This document shows, one piece after another, positions 13,667 through 26,270 of a DNA stretch of 64,000 bases. Position 1 is the stretch's first letter. Every line of letters starts with the position of its first letter. The stretch comes from Tanytarsus gracilentus (lineage: Eukaryota > Arthropoda > Insecta > Diptera > Chironomidae): NCBI GenBank assembly GCA_038502055.1, contig JAXRKN010000043.1, positions 4,092,001 through 4,156,000 on the forward strand, read 5' to 3'. The notes under the pieces were generated by a model. The model ran no database searches, was not told the origin of the DNA, and saw only the letters and a list, made by a program, of their open reading frames with translations. A program made the position numbers and the translations under genes.

Positions 13667-15710
13667 TTTAATTTTCATATTTTCAAAATTTTATTATTTT
13701 ATTTTCTTCAATAATTATTGTAAATTCATTTTAATTCACTAAATCTAAAAGTTAACTCATTTTCACAAAATTATAAGCGTCAAAATTAAAGAAATTTACA
13801 AATTTTTATTTACCCCGTTCGCAATGAAAATCAACTCAAATGGAACTAATTTAATATGCCAATCACGAACTTTTCACAACTTCTCAATTGATGTTGTCAA
13901 AAGGGAAATTTCTTTAATAAAAAACTTTTTCTCCTTTAATTTAAATCTTGATATATAATCCTCCGCTTTTTTCATCCCCCCAAAAAATACATATCAAATG
14001 CATTAAATAATAGGCAAGAAACTCCCTTCAATTTCATCCCTTCTGCTACTCTTTTTTTCTAATTCTTCTTTTTCAATTTTTTTAATGTCATTACAATGAA
14101 AACAATACCTTAAAAGCGGAAAAATAAACAATTGGCATAAAGACATTAGAGGCACTGAGAGTGAGTGCTTATTGTTCGCAATTGTCGCGGGGGAAAAATT
14201 GAAAAAGAATTCACGGTGAATGAGTTGAAGAGGAAGAAGAAAATGTCTTCTTCGATTACGAAAAAAGGCGGCCTAAATGAAAGAAATAATTCGAATCGGA
14301 TTTCATATTTAGGGTAGTTGGTCTCGAGGGACGGTTAAGTGTTCTTTAATTATGGCTGTAAGATTTGAAGTTGAATTTCGGTACAAATTGATGCTTGAAA
14401 ATTTAGAATTACATTAATGAATATGGCGGTACTTAGTGGCTTTCATTATGAACTTGAAATTCATTTTGTAATAAATTGTCAAACATTAGAAAATCTAAAA
14501 ATGCTCTTTAACCCCACAAAACGCTTTTCACAAAATTCTTGCATGCAGCTTGCTTTTAATTTCTATTTAAATAACGGCGTCTAAAAACATCTCTCTCACT
14601 CACACTCCACCAACTAGATTCAGTTCACCATAGGAAAAGTGCGGTTGTGTTTTGATAGGCGAACGTCGTCGGAGGGGTGAAAAAAATATTTTAATAATAG
14701 GATTTTTGTTTTATGTCAAAATTGGAAAAATATTTTCATCATTTCACGTGGCGGAACGCGTTTCGACTTTTCAATTTCACATCGAGTATGAGGGAGTGAG
14801 TGCGGTGTGTCCATAATTTACTTTTTTTTTGTGAAATCGATACACCGCACCAAAAAAAAAGTTTAACCGTGTGATGTCGAAACGAAAAGAAGAAGAAGCA
14901 CGGCATAAGGCGAGCGAGCACAAATTTTTTCAAGTGCAAAAGGAAAATTCAAATTTCGTTCATCACGAAAAGTCAGGCTCAGTTGAATACGTAATCAGAC
15001 GTGCACACGATATCGATCTCGCTGTGTCGTATATATATTTTGAGGGGAGGAGGAGGAAAAAAAGTCAGAATCAAATCATAAAAAATTCATAATTGAGGCG
15101 AGTGTGTTTCAGTCGATTTTGCGTAATAATCTTGCTGAAATTTTGAACATTGCTATATGGCATGGATATGATTCGAGTGAGAGAGTGTGAGAAGTGGAGA
15201 CGAGAAAATTGCTATTGTCGCGTGTTTTTGAGCCAAATTGGACAGCTCGGTCATGGGGGAAATTTCTATTTGCAAATGCGGCCTTTTCGATAGTTTTATT
15301 TATTTTAAACAATTCTTCTTTTTACATGCATGAATTATTCAGAATAAGGATGGTAAAATTACATGAAATTGTGCTGCAATATAATTTTAATACTTAATTG
15401 GATTCGTAAAAATTAATGGAAAAGTTTGGAAATAAAAGTTTTTTTGTTACTATTCAATTTAGTTTGGGGTTGATGGTAATTAATGGCTCGGATATGATTT
15501 TTTATAACCGAGCAGACCTAAATTTACAGTTTTGAATATAGGTGGATTTAAATAATTTAAATCAGATTGTTCCATTTTTGGAAGTTTTTCATCACATTAA
15601 ATTTTTTATAACGTGTTTAATACAAGATGGGTCTGCAAACGGCGTTGCCATTTCCAATAGCTCCGCATAGATTAGTACCCTACTCCGTTGCAATGGGCAT
15701 TAGTGGCACT

Positions 15711-16187
15711 CCTGGCCGGCCATGAAGGACATTCTTCAAAAATCATCAATGTAAATCGATTCCTGATGCAATAACGACTTCAACGACATACATGAAGCCG
15801 CAGTTCTGAAAAATGGACATTATGGCAGTCCTGGCCGACCATGATGGACATTCCTCAAAAATCGTCAGTATCAATCGATTCCTGATGCAATGACGAGTTC
15901 AACGACATACATGAAGCCATAGTTCTGAAAATGGACATTTTGGGCACTCCTGGTCGACCATGATGGACATTCTTCAAAATCATCAATGTCAATCGATTCC
16001 TGATCCAATGACGAGTTCAACGACATACATGAAGCCATAGTTCTGAAAAATGGACATTAGTGGCAGTCCTGGCCGTCCATGACGGACATTCCTCAAAAAT
16101 CATCTATAGCAATCGATTCCTGGTCCAATCACGAGTTCAACGATACCCATGAAGCCATATAAGAGAAAATTTGTATGAAAAAGGACA
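15711..16187 (+). repeat. Tandem array, four units of 119 bp
   Basis: The anchor CCTGG[CT]CG recurs at 15711, 15830, 15949 and 16068, exactly 119 bp apart each time. Units share the core ATCGATTCCTG, then ACGAGTTCAACGA, ATGAAGCC and GTTCTGAAAA, then TGGACATT. The last unit diverges at its end (AAATTTGTATGAAAAA insertion). 119 is not a multiple of three, so no reading frame is conserved across units. Confidence 0.9.
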
Positions 16188-16331
16188 TTTTTGCACTCAG
16201 GGACGGTCCTTGAAGGGTCGTACCTCAAAACAAAATACTTCTTGCACAACTAGAGCCAAAACCCGATCTTTAGCTACAAACCCGAGTCAAATCCGACCAG
16301 CCGTTCTTGAGATATGCCGCCCACTAAGATC

Positions 16332-16366
16332 GTAAGAAAGTAAGAAAGTGAGAAAGTGAGAAAGTA
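16332..16366 (+). repeat. Octamer microsatellite (GTRAGAAA)n
   Basis: Four and a half copies of GTAAGAAA/GTGAGAAA lie inside the right half of the 15660-16550 element. Confidence 0.85.
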
Positions 16367-17779
16367 ATATGACTTAAATGGCTCTAACTCCTCGTAGGAT
16401 CAACCGATTTCAAATCTGTTTTCGCCAGTTTGTAGGGTTTGACTAGGCCTATCATTTGAGTATAAGTTTTGATATTGCACAATGTAATGTCTTGGCACTA
16501 GGGGTCGAAAACAGGTTTTGGAAAAATCCAAAATTAATATATAGCGGAGCTATAAAATTTAATTTTTTTTTGACAAAATTCACCTCAATATTTCACAAAT
16601 AATAAATTCATATTCCATATTATTAAAGTGCCATTAGGTTGTCAATTTACTTAGACTCAATCTAAATTAATGATTTGAGTTCAATTTTAATCGATAAACT
16701 TTTGACTCAAATTATGTCCCCGAACACATAAAAACCCTTCACTTTCTATTGATTTATGTCCACCACGAATTCTATTTAAATACCAATGTTTAAATAATTA
16801 AAAGCCATTTTCTCAGCAGTCTCGTATTTGACTTCGCCATCAGGTTGACTCATTAAATATTATTATCCTATCATGCCTCCTTCTCACAGACTTTTAATTA
16901 CATAGTTAGTGCAAATATACACAACTAAGTACAACATGGGTAGATAGTTTGTGCTGACAGGTCACTCGCTCTCATATGCATATTGCTGTGTGTGCATGAT
17001 AATAAGTAATTTTCATTTTTTTCGTCCTCTGAACGTATTTTTCATTGTTATTTGTTCGAGAGAAAATTAGTTTAGTTTGTCGGCGACATGGAAAGAGACA
17101 ATGGTCGGTGTAGATGATAAAAGGGACAATGGCATGGGAGACGTAACAATGCACTTTGAGTGAATGTGGTGTGGGGTGGCAATTCTCATCCACCCTCGTC
17201 TCCCACTTTAAATGCAACAATCGAAAGGCAACCTTCACCATCCTTTTATGGCCTTTCCATGGCTTCCATCGTTTATTGTTATATGAACATTGACAAGTAT
17301 CCCCCATTTATATGAGCGGCTCATGTTCATGATGTGGTTACTTTGTATATCTTTATTTATATAATATGTGCTTTAAGGGAGAACTTCATTGCGGTTTTGT
17401 TTGAGAAATGAAAAGTTTTTTTTCTTCTGCAAAACCAAGAAAAATACAACAAGCTCGTAATAATGATGATGATGGGCATCCATGACACAAATAGAAGAAA
17501 AACTTTTTCTTCATCTCGACCACAAAAGCAATAAAAATTGAAGTCAAAATCTATCATTTTGTATTTTGACGTTGAGAAAGAGAACACACTCAATTTATCA
17601 GCAATAAAGTGGCCCTTTTGACGATTCCACTCGTGGGAGCGAGTGATGAGGGACAAAAAGAAATGTTGATGGAAAAGTTAATAGAGAGGAATTTTTGTCC
17701 AAGGAATTTAAAATGAAAAATTCAAAAAAATATTATACAATGTATATGGTCATATTATTTCCAAAAACTTTCTATTTCT

Positions 17780-17792
17780 AGGATTCGAACCT
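17780..17792 (-). repeat. Box-B-like 13-mer, copy 2
   Basis: AGGATTCGAACCT, identical to copy 1 and followed by a T-rich stretch. Confidence 0.5.
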
Positions 17793-20700
17793 CATTTTTT
17801 TCATTTTTTGATAACTTTTCAATTTAACTTTTAAAATTTAGTTAATAAAATTCAAAGACAATCGTTCACATGAAATATGTCCATCTCTTGCTGAAATTTT
17901 TTTTGAGATGCCTCAAACATATTGATTTTCTCCAATCTCTCTTCAACAATAACTGCATCGCAGAAAAATCAATCACAGAACTTTCATTGTCAATTGTACA
18001 TGAAAATAAACACACAATGCAGTGATACAGAAAATGATAACGAATGAGAACTTTTGAGTGTTGAAATGCCAAAGAAAAATGATTACATGCCATTATATTT
18101 TATTAACTATGTGCTCAACAACCGTTGTCCATTGTCAATATCGATTGCAAAAGATTTCAGTGAAGGGAGAGAAATTTTCACTGGCTGGCAAGTGAGAGAT
18201 GAAAAAGTCAAGAAACGGCAATTTTAGATGTCACGCTGTGAATTTATTTTCTCTTATTGCATCATGTGGGTTTTTTGTTATCGGAGAAATGTGTGTGCGG
18301 TGCACATTTACATGACTTTCGAATTTCATCTCACATTAGGGGATGAAAAGGCAGAAAAAAATCTTAGGGATAAATTTTTCTTTTATCATCATATCGAGTC
18401 TAATTAATGTTTAATGTGCCAAAAATAAACGCACACCATGTGCGGCTATTAAGTAAGCAGAGATTTAAAAGTAAAAGTAATAATTCAAGTATCGAATTCC
18501 CAGAAGATTTCGACAATAATCCTCATATATGGTTCGAATGTAGAACAAATCCCTTCTGTCTAGAAGATTACTTCGCTCTTTTTCACTAAAATATCGGTGT
18601 GGGCATGCGAGCTGTGAAAATCCATTATTCAGCAGTTTCTAATTGGCCAGGATAGAAATACTGCAACACTGAACAAATCGAGGGCGTTTAAGGAGCTTGT
18701 GAGAGATTTTAAATTTTAAAAACTTAAAATACGTTAAAAAAATTAAATATTCAAAGTAATTCATAAAGCCTAAGTTGCTACCCCTGTTGACAATATTTCT
18801 CACAGTTAATCGAGCAAAGTCAGCTCAGCCTCCCTTAAAACCTCCACATGCATTTTCACAGATATTGTGAGTAAATACGTTCGTGTCGCTAATCTCACCC
18901 TGAATTCTCTGTTGAGCTCAATTTTCTCAATTGTGTCACCGAAATTTCTTTCATACCATGCATTTTTGCCTCGGCACACATTCTCTAAAGAATGGTTTTA
19001 TAGTAAATTTTATGTCTTGAATCGCTGCCAACTATAAAGTAGGATCATGCCAGCATTTTATTCTGAGATTTTTTTTGCATCCTCACCCTCAAGATCAATT
19101 TTAATTTGATTTTTGCAACACTGAGATGATGAGAGAGGAATTTTTACTTTTTTTACGCTTGTTATATAAGTCTAGACGAAACACAAGAAGGAATTTGCCA
19201 TCCCCGCGAATGAGAGGGAAATTTCGAGATTTTATTATTAAAATTCCATCCTATCAATCCGTTTATATTAGCATAGGAGAAAATCTCCTGAGAGAGAAGA
19301 ATGAGAAACATAAAGTAACAAATCTGTAGGATTTTGGTTTCAATGCAGCTTTCTGTACATAATTATAGAATATACACAAGAGCGAGGAAAGAAGTCAAGG
19401 ATAAATATTTTGTGAAGTAGCATAGAAAGAAATGAAAAAATCATGTGGAAAGCGAAAAAATGCAAGGAATGGAAATTTAGAGTTTTAAAATATTTTTTAA
19501 GGGAAACTTGATTTCTGGATTTTTAAATGAATAAAAATCCTACAAAATTAAAAAGAATTAAAAATTCGGTATTGAAAATTTTAAATTCAAAAAATACGTT
19601 AAATTCCATCTTTGCAGCTGAAATAGAGTATTTTATTGAAGAAGGCCTCACCAGTGGCTTTAACTCACACCGAAAAGGATTTTTGTCAGTTGGTTGAAAG
19701 CAGCAAAAATAAAAAAAGTCTAATAAGAGCGAGAAAGATATCTCTCGTATAAATTTTAACGATTGGATTTAAGGATGCTGCTGTGGTGCTCACTTCGTTT
19801 TGCTGTTTAAAAGATTTCTGATGTTGAAATTTTCCACCAGCATAACATGTCACAGTGTCGTAATAAAACAGAGCTTTAAAGCTTTCACCCTAATATTATT
19901 TTTTATGTGATGCCATCTCCGACTCTCTCACTCACAATCTTCTTTCCTCTTCTTATATGCTCGAAGATTTTCCTCTCTACCAAAAAAAATGAAACGACAA
20001 ACCGAGTGTAAGATGATGACGCTATTTCGTTCTTGCTTTTGAAATGACTCTCAAATATGCCACTTTATATGTCGCTCAGCATGCACATACACACAAACTA
20101 AGTTGTAGTTTCTTATTTGAAGATGACAGTCTATAAAGGTCATGTATACGACTGATGTGCAGCGAGTGGATTTTGTGTAAAAGAAATTCGAATTATTTCC
20201 TGTGCGAGGTATGATGAAAAATTTAAATTGAACTTTTTCCATCTCTGCCAACGATGAGTGAGAAAAAATTCAACCACAAACAACCAACAACAGTGAAATC
20301 CTTTTTTCTTCTTCTTCATCGCATAGCATCGTGCTGTGTGCAAAATGTGCAAGCAGTTTTAGAGCAGAACACATTTAATGTATGATAACCGGAGAGTTGC
20401 ATGCTCGTCTCTTTTTTGTGCTTCTGCTCGGGTCCTGTTTTAAAATACACCATACGTACATTATCATTCATGGTTGTGCGATAAATTTCGCTGCTTTGAG
20501 CGATACATAAAATGTCCATTTTCTCATGCAATGGCGTTCATTTTGAAGCCACCAATGCTCCGGTGATGTTGTTGATGCTTAAAACATTTTCATCATCATG
20601 TCTGTGTCGTTTTGGGGTTTTTATTTTTGATAAAATGTATCAAGTTTTGATGTAGTTTGAGATTTTTAGTTTTAGGGCATTTTGGGAAGCTCCATTGAGG

Positions 20701-21035
20701 TTTTTTGAGCGGAAAATATTAAAGCTGTTTAAATTTTTAAAATACTTAAAGTTAATATTTTCTCAACCATTTAGCCACTCAATTTCAAGACCACTTTTAA
20801 TTTTTTATATAAATTTGAAATGAGTGCACTAAGCAACATTGAGTGCTTACAACTCTCGAAAAAAATAAACTTCTATCGTATAAAATTTTAAAAATAATGA
20901 CTGAATCAACATCATTGAGATCAGCAAGTGCTTGCATAAAAATTCGCTCTTCAATTTACTTTGATATGTGCATGCATGCTGGATGTTGCTGCGCACATTT
21001 TGTGCTGGCATAAATTGATTTAATTTAAGCTGCAA

Positions 21036-21049
21036 AGAGAGAGAGAGAG
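21036..21049 (+). repeat. (AG)7 microsatellite
   Basis: Seven uninterrupted AG dinucleotides. Confidence 0.85.
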
Positions 21050-21861
21050 TAAGCAGAATATCTCGAGAAACATAAAACATGCAACTTGAAAATTTATTTT
21101 AGAGAACTTCAAAAAGAACTTTTAACTGCTGCTGTACTCGCTTTCGCAAAACTCAAATACGAGCGAAAATAGCTTCTAGTCATGAATGATGTTTTTTTTG
21201 TTCGAAATGAATTTGAACATCAAGAGCGAGTGGAAGATTTTTTTATTCTTAAAATCGCTTCCAGGAACATGCTCATCCACTTAGATGCGATCATCGTAAC
21301 AGAAAAAGAAATCAAAAGCATGTAATTTAGTCAGAGCCTCTTGATGTGATGGCGCATACACGCTCGCATGTTTCAAAAAAATTCGCGCACATACATAAAT
21401 TAGCGGTTGGTTCGTTGAATTCATCAAGAGTCTCGCTCTTGACGTTGAGTTACTTATTATTATCATTATTTATTTTCTTCTCTTTTTTATCTCTCTCTCG
21501 GTTAAAAATAATGTAGATTATAGAGAAGCTTGTGCCAAAACGAGACGAGTGAATTCTTTGATGTTTAAATGTCTGATTCACTGAATGATTTTTAATGAAT
21601 GTTTAAACTGTGGAAATCCATGAAAATTAACTTTAATTGAGATATAAAGGGAAAGTGATTAGCTTTGAGATTTTAACGGTTTTTAAATATTCAAATTTTA
21701 AGAGTTTAAAAATTTTTTAAAAATTGAGTTCAAATTAATTCAACTACGAAAAAAACTATTCGAAAAAATTCAAAAATCAAAAATACGTTAAATTTTCCTC
21801 TCACCAAAAAATCAAATCTGTTCACATTTTTCATAAACATGAGAATTCATCACATCAACAT

Positions 21862-21870
21862 TTGGTGATG
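21862..21870 (+). repeat. Left target-site duplication TTGGTGATG
   Basis: Perfect 9 bp match to 22890-22898, flanking the foldback element. Confidence 0.8.
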
Positions 21871-22889
21871 GACTCTGTGACATTTTTCCCCTGTGACATT
21901 TTGCCCACACCCAAAATCTGTGGGAAGGGAAAAAAAATATAGGGTCAATTTGTCCATGGTCAAATGAGGGCAAAATTTGAAAATATGTGGGCATGGGCAA
22001 TACTGTGGGCAAATTGCCCAGGACAAATTGACCCTAAATTTTTTGCCCATGGACAAATTGCCCATGATTATTTTTTTGTAAAATATAAATTAATTAAAGT
22101 AATTTAATTTTTCGTCAATACGAAAAATTTTTAAGATTTACTTTTTGCCTATATTTTTTTCTATGTTTTTACACTAACGAAACCATATTGTATATTTTCT
22201 TAATAGAACGTTTTACTCCGCATCTATTGATGTATCACATGAAATATCTATTTTCATAGTTATGGAGTAATCTGCTCTCAAACATGAAAGAGTAAATCTT
22301 AAAATTCTGAAAAATTTCAAAGATTCCAGAGGTGTTTTTTATTTTGCAATAACTTTTGATTTTTAAAATAAAAATCTGACTTGTTTGCATGTTGTAGATG
22401 AAGAACATTAAAACTTTTAAAAATTAAAATTTTTTTCTGGAGGAGTGCTTAATACCCTCAAAAGAAAAACTAAATCTCAAAACTTACTCTATTTATAGTT
22501 TTAGAAATTTTATTTCGGATTTAGGAGCCCTCTTTTATGTGTTTTGTATCACTTTCAGTTAAAATTTTTTGAGTATGGATACTCAAGAAGTGCCAATAGG
22601 TGAAAATTAAAAATCTTGTTTCTCTTTAAGTTCATAGTAAAATTAGTGTGAAAAATTGAAAAAAAAATTTAAACAATAATTTTAATTAAATAATTTATGG
22701 AAATTGTTGTGGGAAAAAATATAGGGTCAATTTGTCCATGGTCAAATGAGGGAAAATTTGCAAAATATGTGGGCATGGTCAAATCTGTGGGCAAATTGCC
22801 CCGGACAAATTGACCCTATATTTTTTTTGCCCTTGCCCACGGATTTTGGGTGAGGGCAAAATGTCACAGGGGCAAAATGTCCTAACCCC
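21871..22889. mobile_element. 1,019 bp foldback-type non-autonomous element with 9 bp target duplication
   Basis: The perfect 9-mer TTGGTGATG occurs at 21862-21870 and 22890-22898, immediately outside the element. The ends are inverted repeats: left GACATTTTTCCCCTGTGAC then ATTTTGCCCACACCCAAAAT, and the right end gives nearly the same sequence reverse-complemented. Each arm has exactly 8 unmatched bases at its tip. Within the arms are two 95 bp modules in direct orientation (21941-22035, 22723-22817). Each starts AGGGTCAATTTGTCC and ends with its reverse complement. The middle, about 22080-22690, is A+T-rich with no coding frame. A 9 bp duplication with long inverted ends suggests a Mutator-like or foldback family; no transposase is present. 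Confidence 0.8.
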
Positions 22890-22898
22890 TTGGTGATG
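22890..22898 (+). repeat. Right target-site duplication TTGGTGATG
   Basis: Perfect 9 bp match to 21862-21870, flanking the foldback element. Confidence 0.8.
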
Positions 22899-25800
22899 AC
22901 ATGACAAAGGGATTTTTTTAATTCTCATATGTCAAATGAATTTCGACTTAAGGAGAATCTTGATGATAAAAGAAGAAGCGAAAATAGCCCAAAGGAAAAT
23001 GTTGCGGGGTTGGAGGAAAAATCTCTCTCGAATGAATACATAAACACAACAATATTGTTTTTGATCTTCTTTACTTTTATATGCAATTGGGGGATGCCGG
23101 TGTGTATCACGAGTCACTCATTTTACGGAATGCCTTTAACGACAAAATAATTTGTTCGAAAGCAAAAGAAGCACGTTTCACTCTTCATTTTCTGCACACT
23201 TGTGATTGAATCAAGTGATGCTGCTGATGCCACTCCACGTTCCTTTTTTTTTGTTCAGCTTTATTCGGTGTGGATGCAAAACAATAGCATGGAATTTTCC
23301 ACCATTGTTTTTCCTCTCTCTTCATCCCTCACCCAATGCACAGTTGAGCAACAGTGTTGACAAAAGAAGCGAAAGAATGCTGATAAAAGTCATGAAATGG
23401 CACTAAAAATAATGGAAAGTAGTTTTGCTATCTCAAACTTTTGTGAATGTAAAATGCGCTTTTCTCGCTTCTCACTCGTCTTTTTGGAATGGAGAAAATA
23501 TTTTTTATTGCATTGTTGAGATTTTTTTCTCGAAAAATTGAAATATTAAAAGCTTCCAAATAAGATTTTGAGCTTAAAATATTTTCTTTATTAATAAAGT
23601 TGGATGGAAATTTGATATAATTTTTAAAAGCAATGCGTAATTTTTTTAAGTGACCCTCAAAAAAAATCCCTCGTCACGTTGAACAACATCCACCACTTTT
23701 TTTCATCGAAAAGGTTTTCCAACTCAATGACTCGCAATAAATGAGAAAAAGAACGCGCAAAAGACATCACAAAAACCTCTCAAGTGCACGCACAATGCCA
23801 CGTCAGCTTCTGATTATCCTCAGAGGAATAAAAAAAATTTATTTGAATGAGCTTAGCTGCAATCATTCTGGGAGGGACTCGTTGATGAAATTATTGATAG
23901 AAAGTAGAGCGAATGAAAGTGAAGAGATAGAAATTGAACAATTTGAGCCTCGAGGCAATCACTGATACTGAAAGCTGCCATTGCTGTGATAATAATGAAA
24001 TTCATCGAGGTTTATTTTTGTTCTTTTTTATCTCCACGATCGCTGTGCATAGTTTGTACACCGATAAGCGTCGAATGGGGGAGAAATTGAAAAAACCTCT
24101 AATGAATTAAAAATGATTTTGGGAGAGAAGAGAAAGTTTTGTGCGTGATGCAATTTTCAAACCCAATAAAAAATTCATTTTCAATAAATTGAGAGATTTA
24201 AAAATTAATCCTCGAATTAAGTTTCAAAAAAAATTTTAAAATCAAATTTTATTCTCACTGGGATCCTTCATCAGCTCCAGAAAATTTTATGCTTACTCAC
24301 ACAATGCATAGCTTATTGGATTAAATTTTTCTGGATTTGAATTCATCAATTATGCAAAAAAAACTCGTTGCGTACGGGAATAGGAAATTATTTTTCTTCC
24401 TTATTGTGTTCGTGCTTCCATATCGTTATCATAATGCTTCAACACTTGCAGAAATAATTTTTTGCTATGAAAAATTCAAACCGTTTTCATTTTCGCTCCT
24501 GAAAAACTCAACGGTGCGTACCGCAGACAAATGAACTTCCAGCTAACCAACTTTTCATCTTGTCGAGTATTTGTTTTTATTCATTTGGAAGTTTGCAGAT
24601 GAATTTATTAACGCAAAAAGAAGAAGGAGGTGTTTGACAAAGTTTATTAAATTTTATTATTTTTAAATTTAAGAAATTCGTTGAATTTTTAAAGCTAAAA
24701 TTTTAAATAATTAATTTTAAGTTAAAAAATCCAACCTCATAAAGTAAATAGAAGAATTTCCCAAATCTTTTTCGCAAAACTCAATTAAATCTCGTTTAAG
24801 TCTCGCTCATTTTCTAAAATATTTACTTAATGAGTTCTCGAGTATGCTCACCATATTCACAAAACAGAATGTTGGGGTTAAAATTATTCACTCTCTTTGA
24901 AATTAATTCCGTCTCATAAACCTTCAACTAAAACTTTTCAAATCTCTCTTGGAAAATAGAAAAATCTTCTTTATGTGTGCCTCGAAAGTCATTAAAAGAA
25001 GATTTTCGTATGTATGTGAAATGAAGAGGGATGGGTGATGATGATGTGAAGCTTTAATTGGTCATGGCTTAATGAATCCTATAAGGCAATAAAAAGCAAA
25101 CTGAGTTTGTGTAGTCGCAATGAATGTCCCCGAAGCAATAATATTATTTCAATCCACAAAAGAAACTACACGTACTGCATATTTTCCATCCTGACTCTCT
25201 CTCGTCCCCCCATCTACGAAACTATAATCACTTTATATCACCAGAGGCTCAATATGACGTGAAGTTTGATACTAGAAAATCTGATTTTGCTACAATAATC
25301 TCACAAATTTCATCCCTCTTGTTTTAAATCGGATGTTTCATGTCTCATCGATGGTATGTCAAGGGATGGAATTTTTTTAAAAAAATTGTTCACATTCGAT
25401 TCCATTTGATATATTCAAAGATATTAATTTTTCTCTCATAACAGCTTTTGTTTGGTAAAATTCCAAAAATTTCGCTTTGAGCTAAATTCGATGCCTGAAA
25501 TATTTCCATGAATGCATCATCAATAGAATCATTTGAAGTATCTGGTTGTAATATTTCAAGAGAGAAATTATTACAAGCATGAGATTCTGAGGAAACATAT
25601 TAACAATTTATTGGAAACTTCGTTTATTGGTTTTTAGAATCTGGTTCAGACTTAATTGCTTGCCATGTCGACAAATAATTAGTGATGAAACTTAAAAATT
25701 ATATTTAATATTTTAAATCTCACAAGAGTTCCCATTAATTTTATAGATTGAATAAAATCGATCAAAAAGTTATTTTTAGAGCTCATCCAAAGTGCTCACA

Positions 25801-25941
25801 CAAATTTTATAGTCATAAAAAGGGGGATTTTAGATGCTGATGGGATTTGTTGTTATGGAGAGTAAGAGGAAGCACAAATGAATGATATTCAAAACACCAC
25901 CCACAACTCATCCAGTGTGTGTATATATGAGGGGGATATTT

Positions 25942-26270
25942 GAACGTAGTTTTGCATAAACCAAAAAATGACTGTAAAAAAAACACCACATGCCTGCTTC
26001 GGAAAACACATTTATTTGAAATTTTTTCAACCGCTCGATTTTCATTTGCAAAAAATTATCTTAATGAGCGTTTAAAAATTAAGATAAAAGATTGATAACA
26101 CTTCGTAGAAATCGCCTTCACACTTTTTTATTGTCTGGTAGTTAAAAAAGAAGTGTTTTTCGCAAATAAAAATCGAGCTGTTAAAAATTTTTTCAAATAA
26201 ATGTGTTTTCCGAAGCAGGCATGTAGTGTTTTTTTTACAGTCATTTTTTGGTTTATGCAAAACTACGTTC
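25942..26270. mobile_element. 329 bp MITE with terminal inverted repeats of about 113 bp
   Basis: The left arm (about 25942-26054) opens GAACGTAGTTTTGCATAAAC. The right arm (about 26156-26270) is its reverse complement with only a few differences, all the way through the GCCTGCTTCGGAAAACACAT segment. The two arms make up most of the element, leaving a spacer of about 100 bp and no coding frame. ATTT flanks both ends and may be a 4 bp target duplication, but that is weak in A/T-rich DNA. The high arm identity suggests a relatively recent insertion. Confidence 0.85.

Larger units (their letters stand above)
15660..16550. mobile_element. 891 bp terminal-inverted-repeat element carrying a 119 bp satellite array
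   Basis: The left end reads TAGCTCCGCATAGATTA and the right end, reverse-complemented, TAGCTCCGCTATATATTA, so the two ends are inverted repeats of about 17 bp with one indel and one mismatch. A TA dinucleotide sits at each outer edge (15658-15659 and 16551-16552), as expected for a Tc1/mariner-type target duplication, though TA is weak evidence in such A/T-rich DNA. There is no transposase frame, so the element is non-autonomous. Inside are four tandem 119 bp units, then an octamer repeat at 16332-16366, then a unique right part. Confidence 0.6.

Noticed and set aside
15711..16187. CRISPR-like array of regularly spaced repeats
   Set aside because: The units are contiguous 119 bp satellite copies without unique spacers, in a eukaryotic intron.
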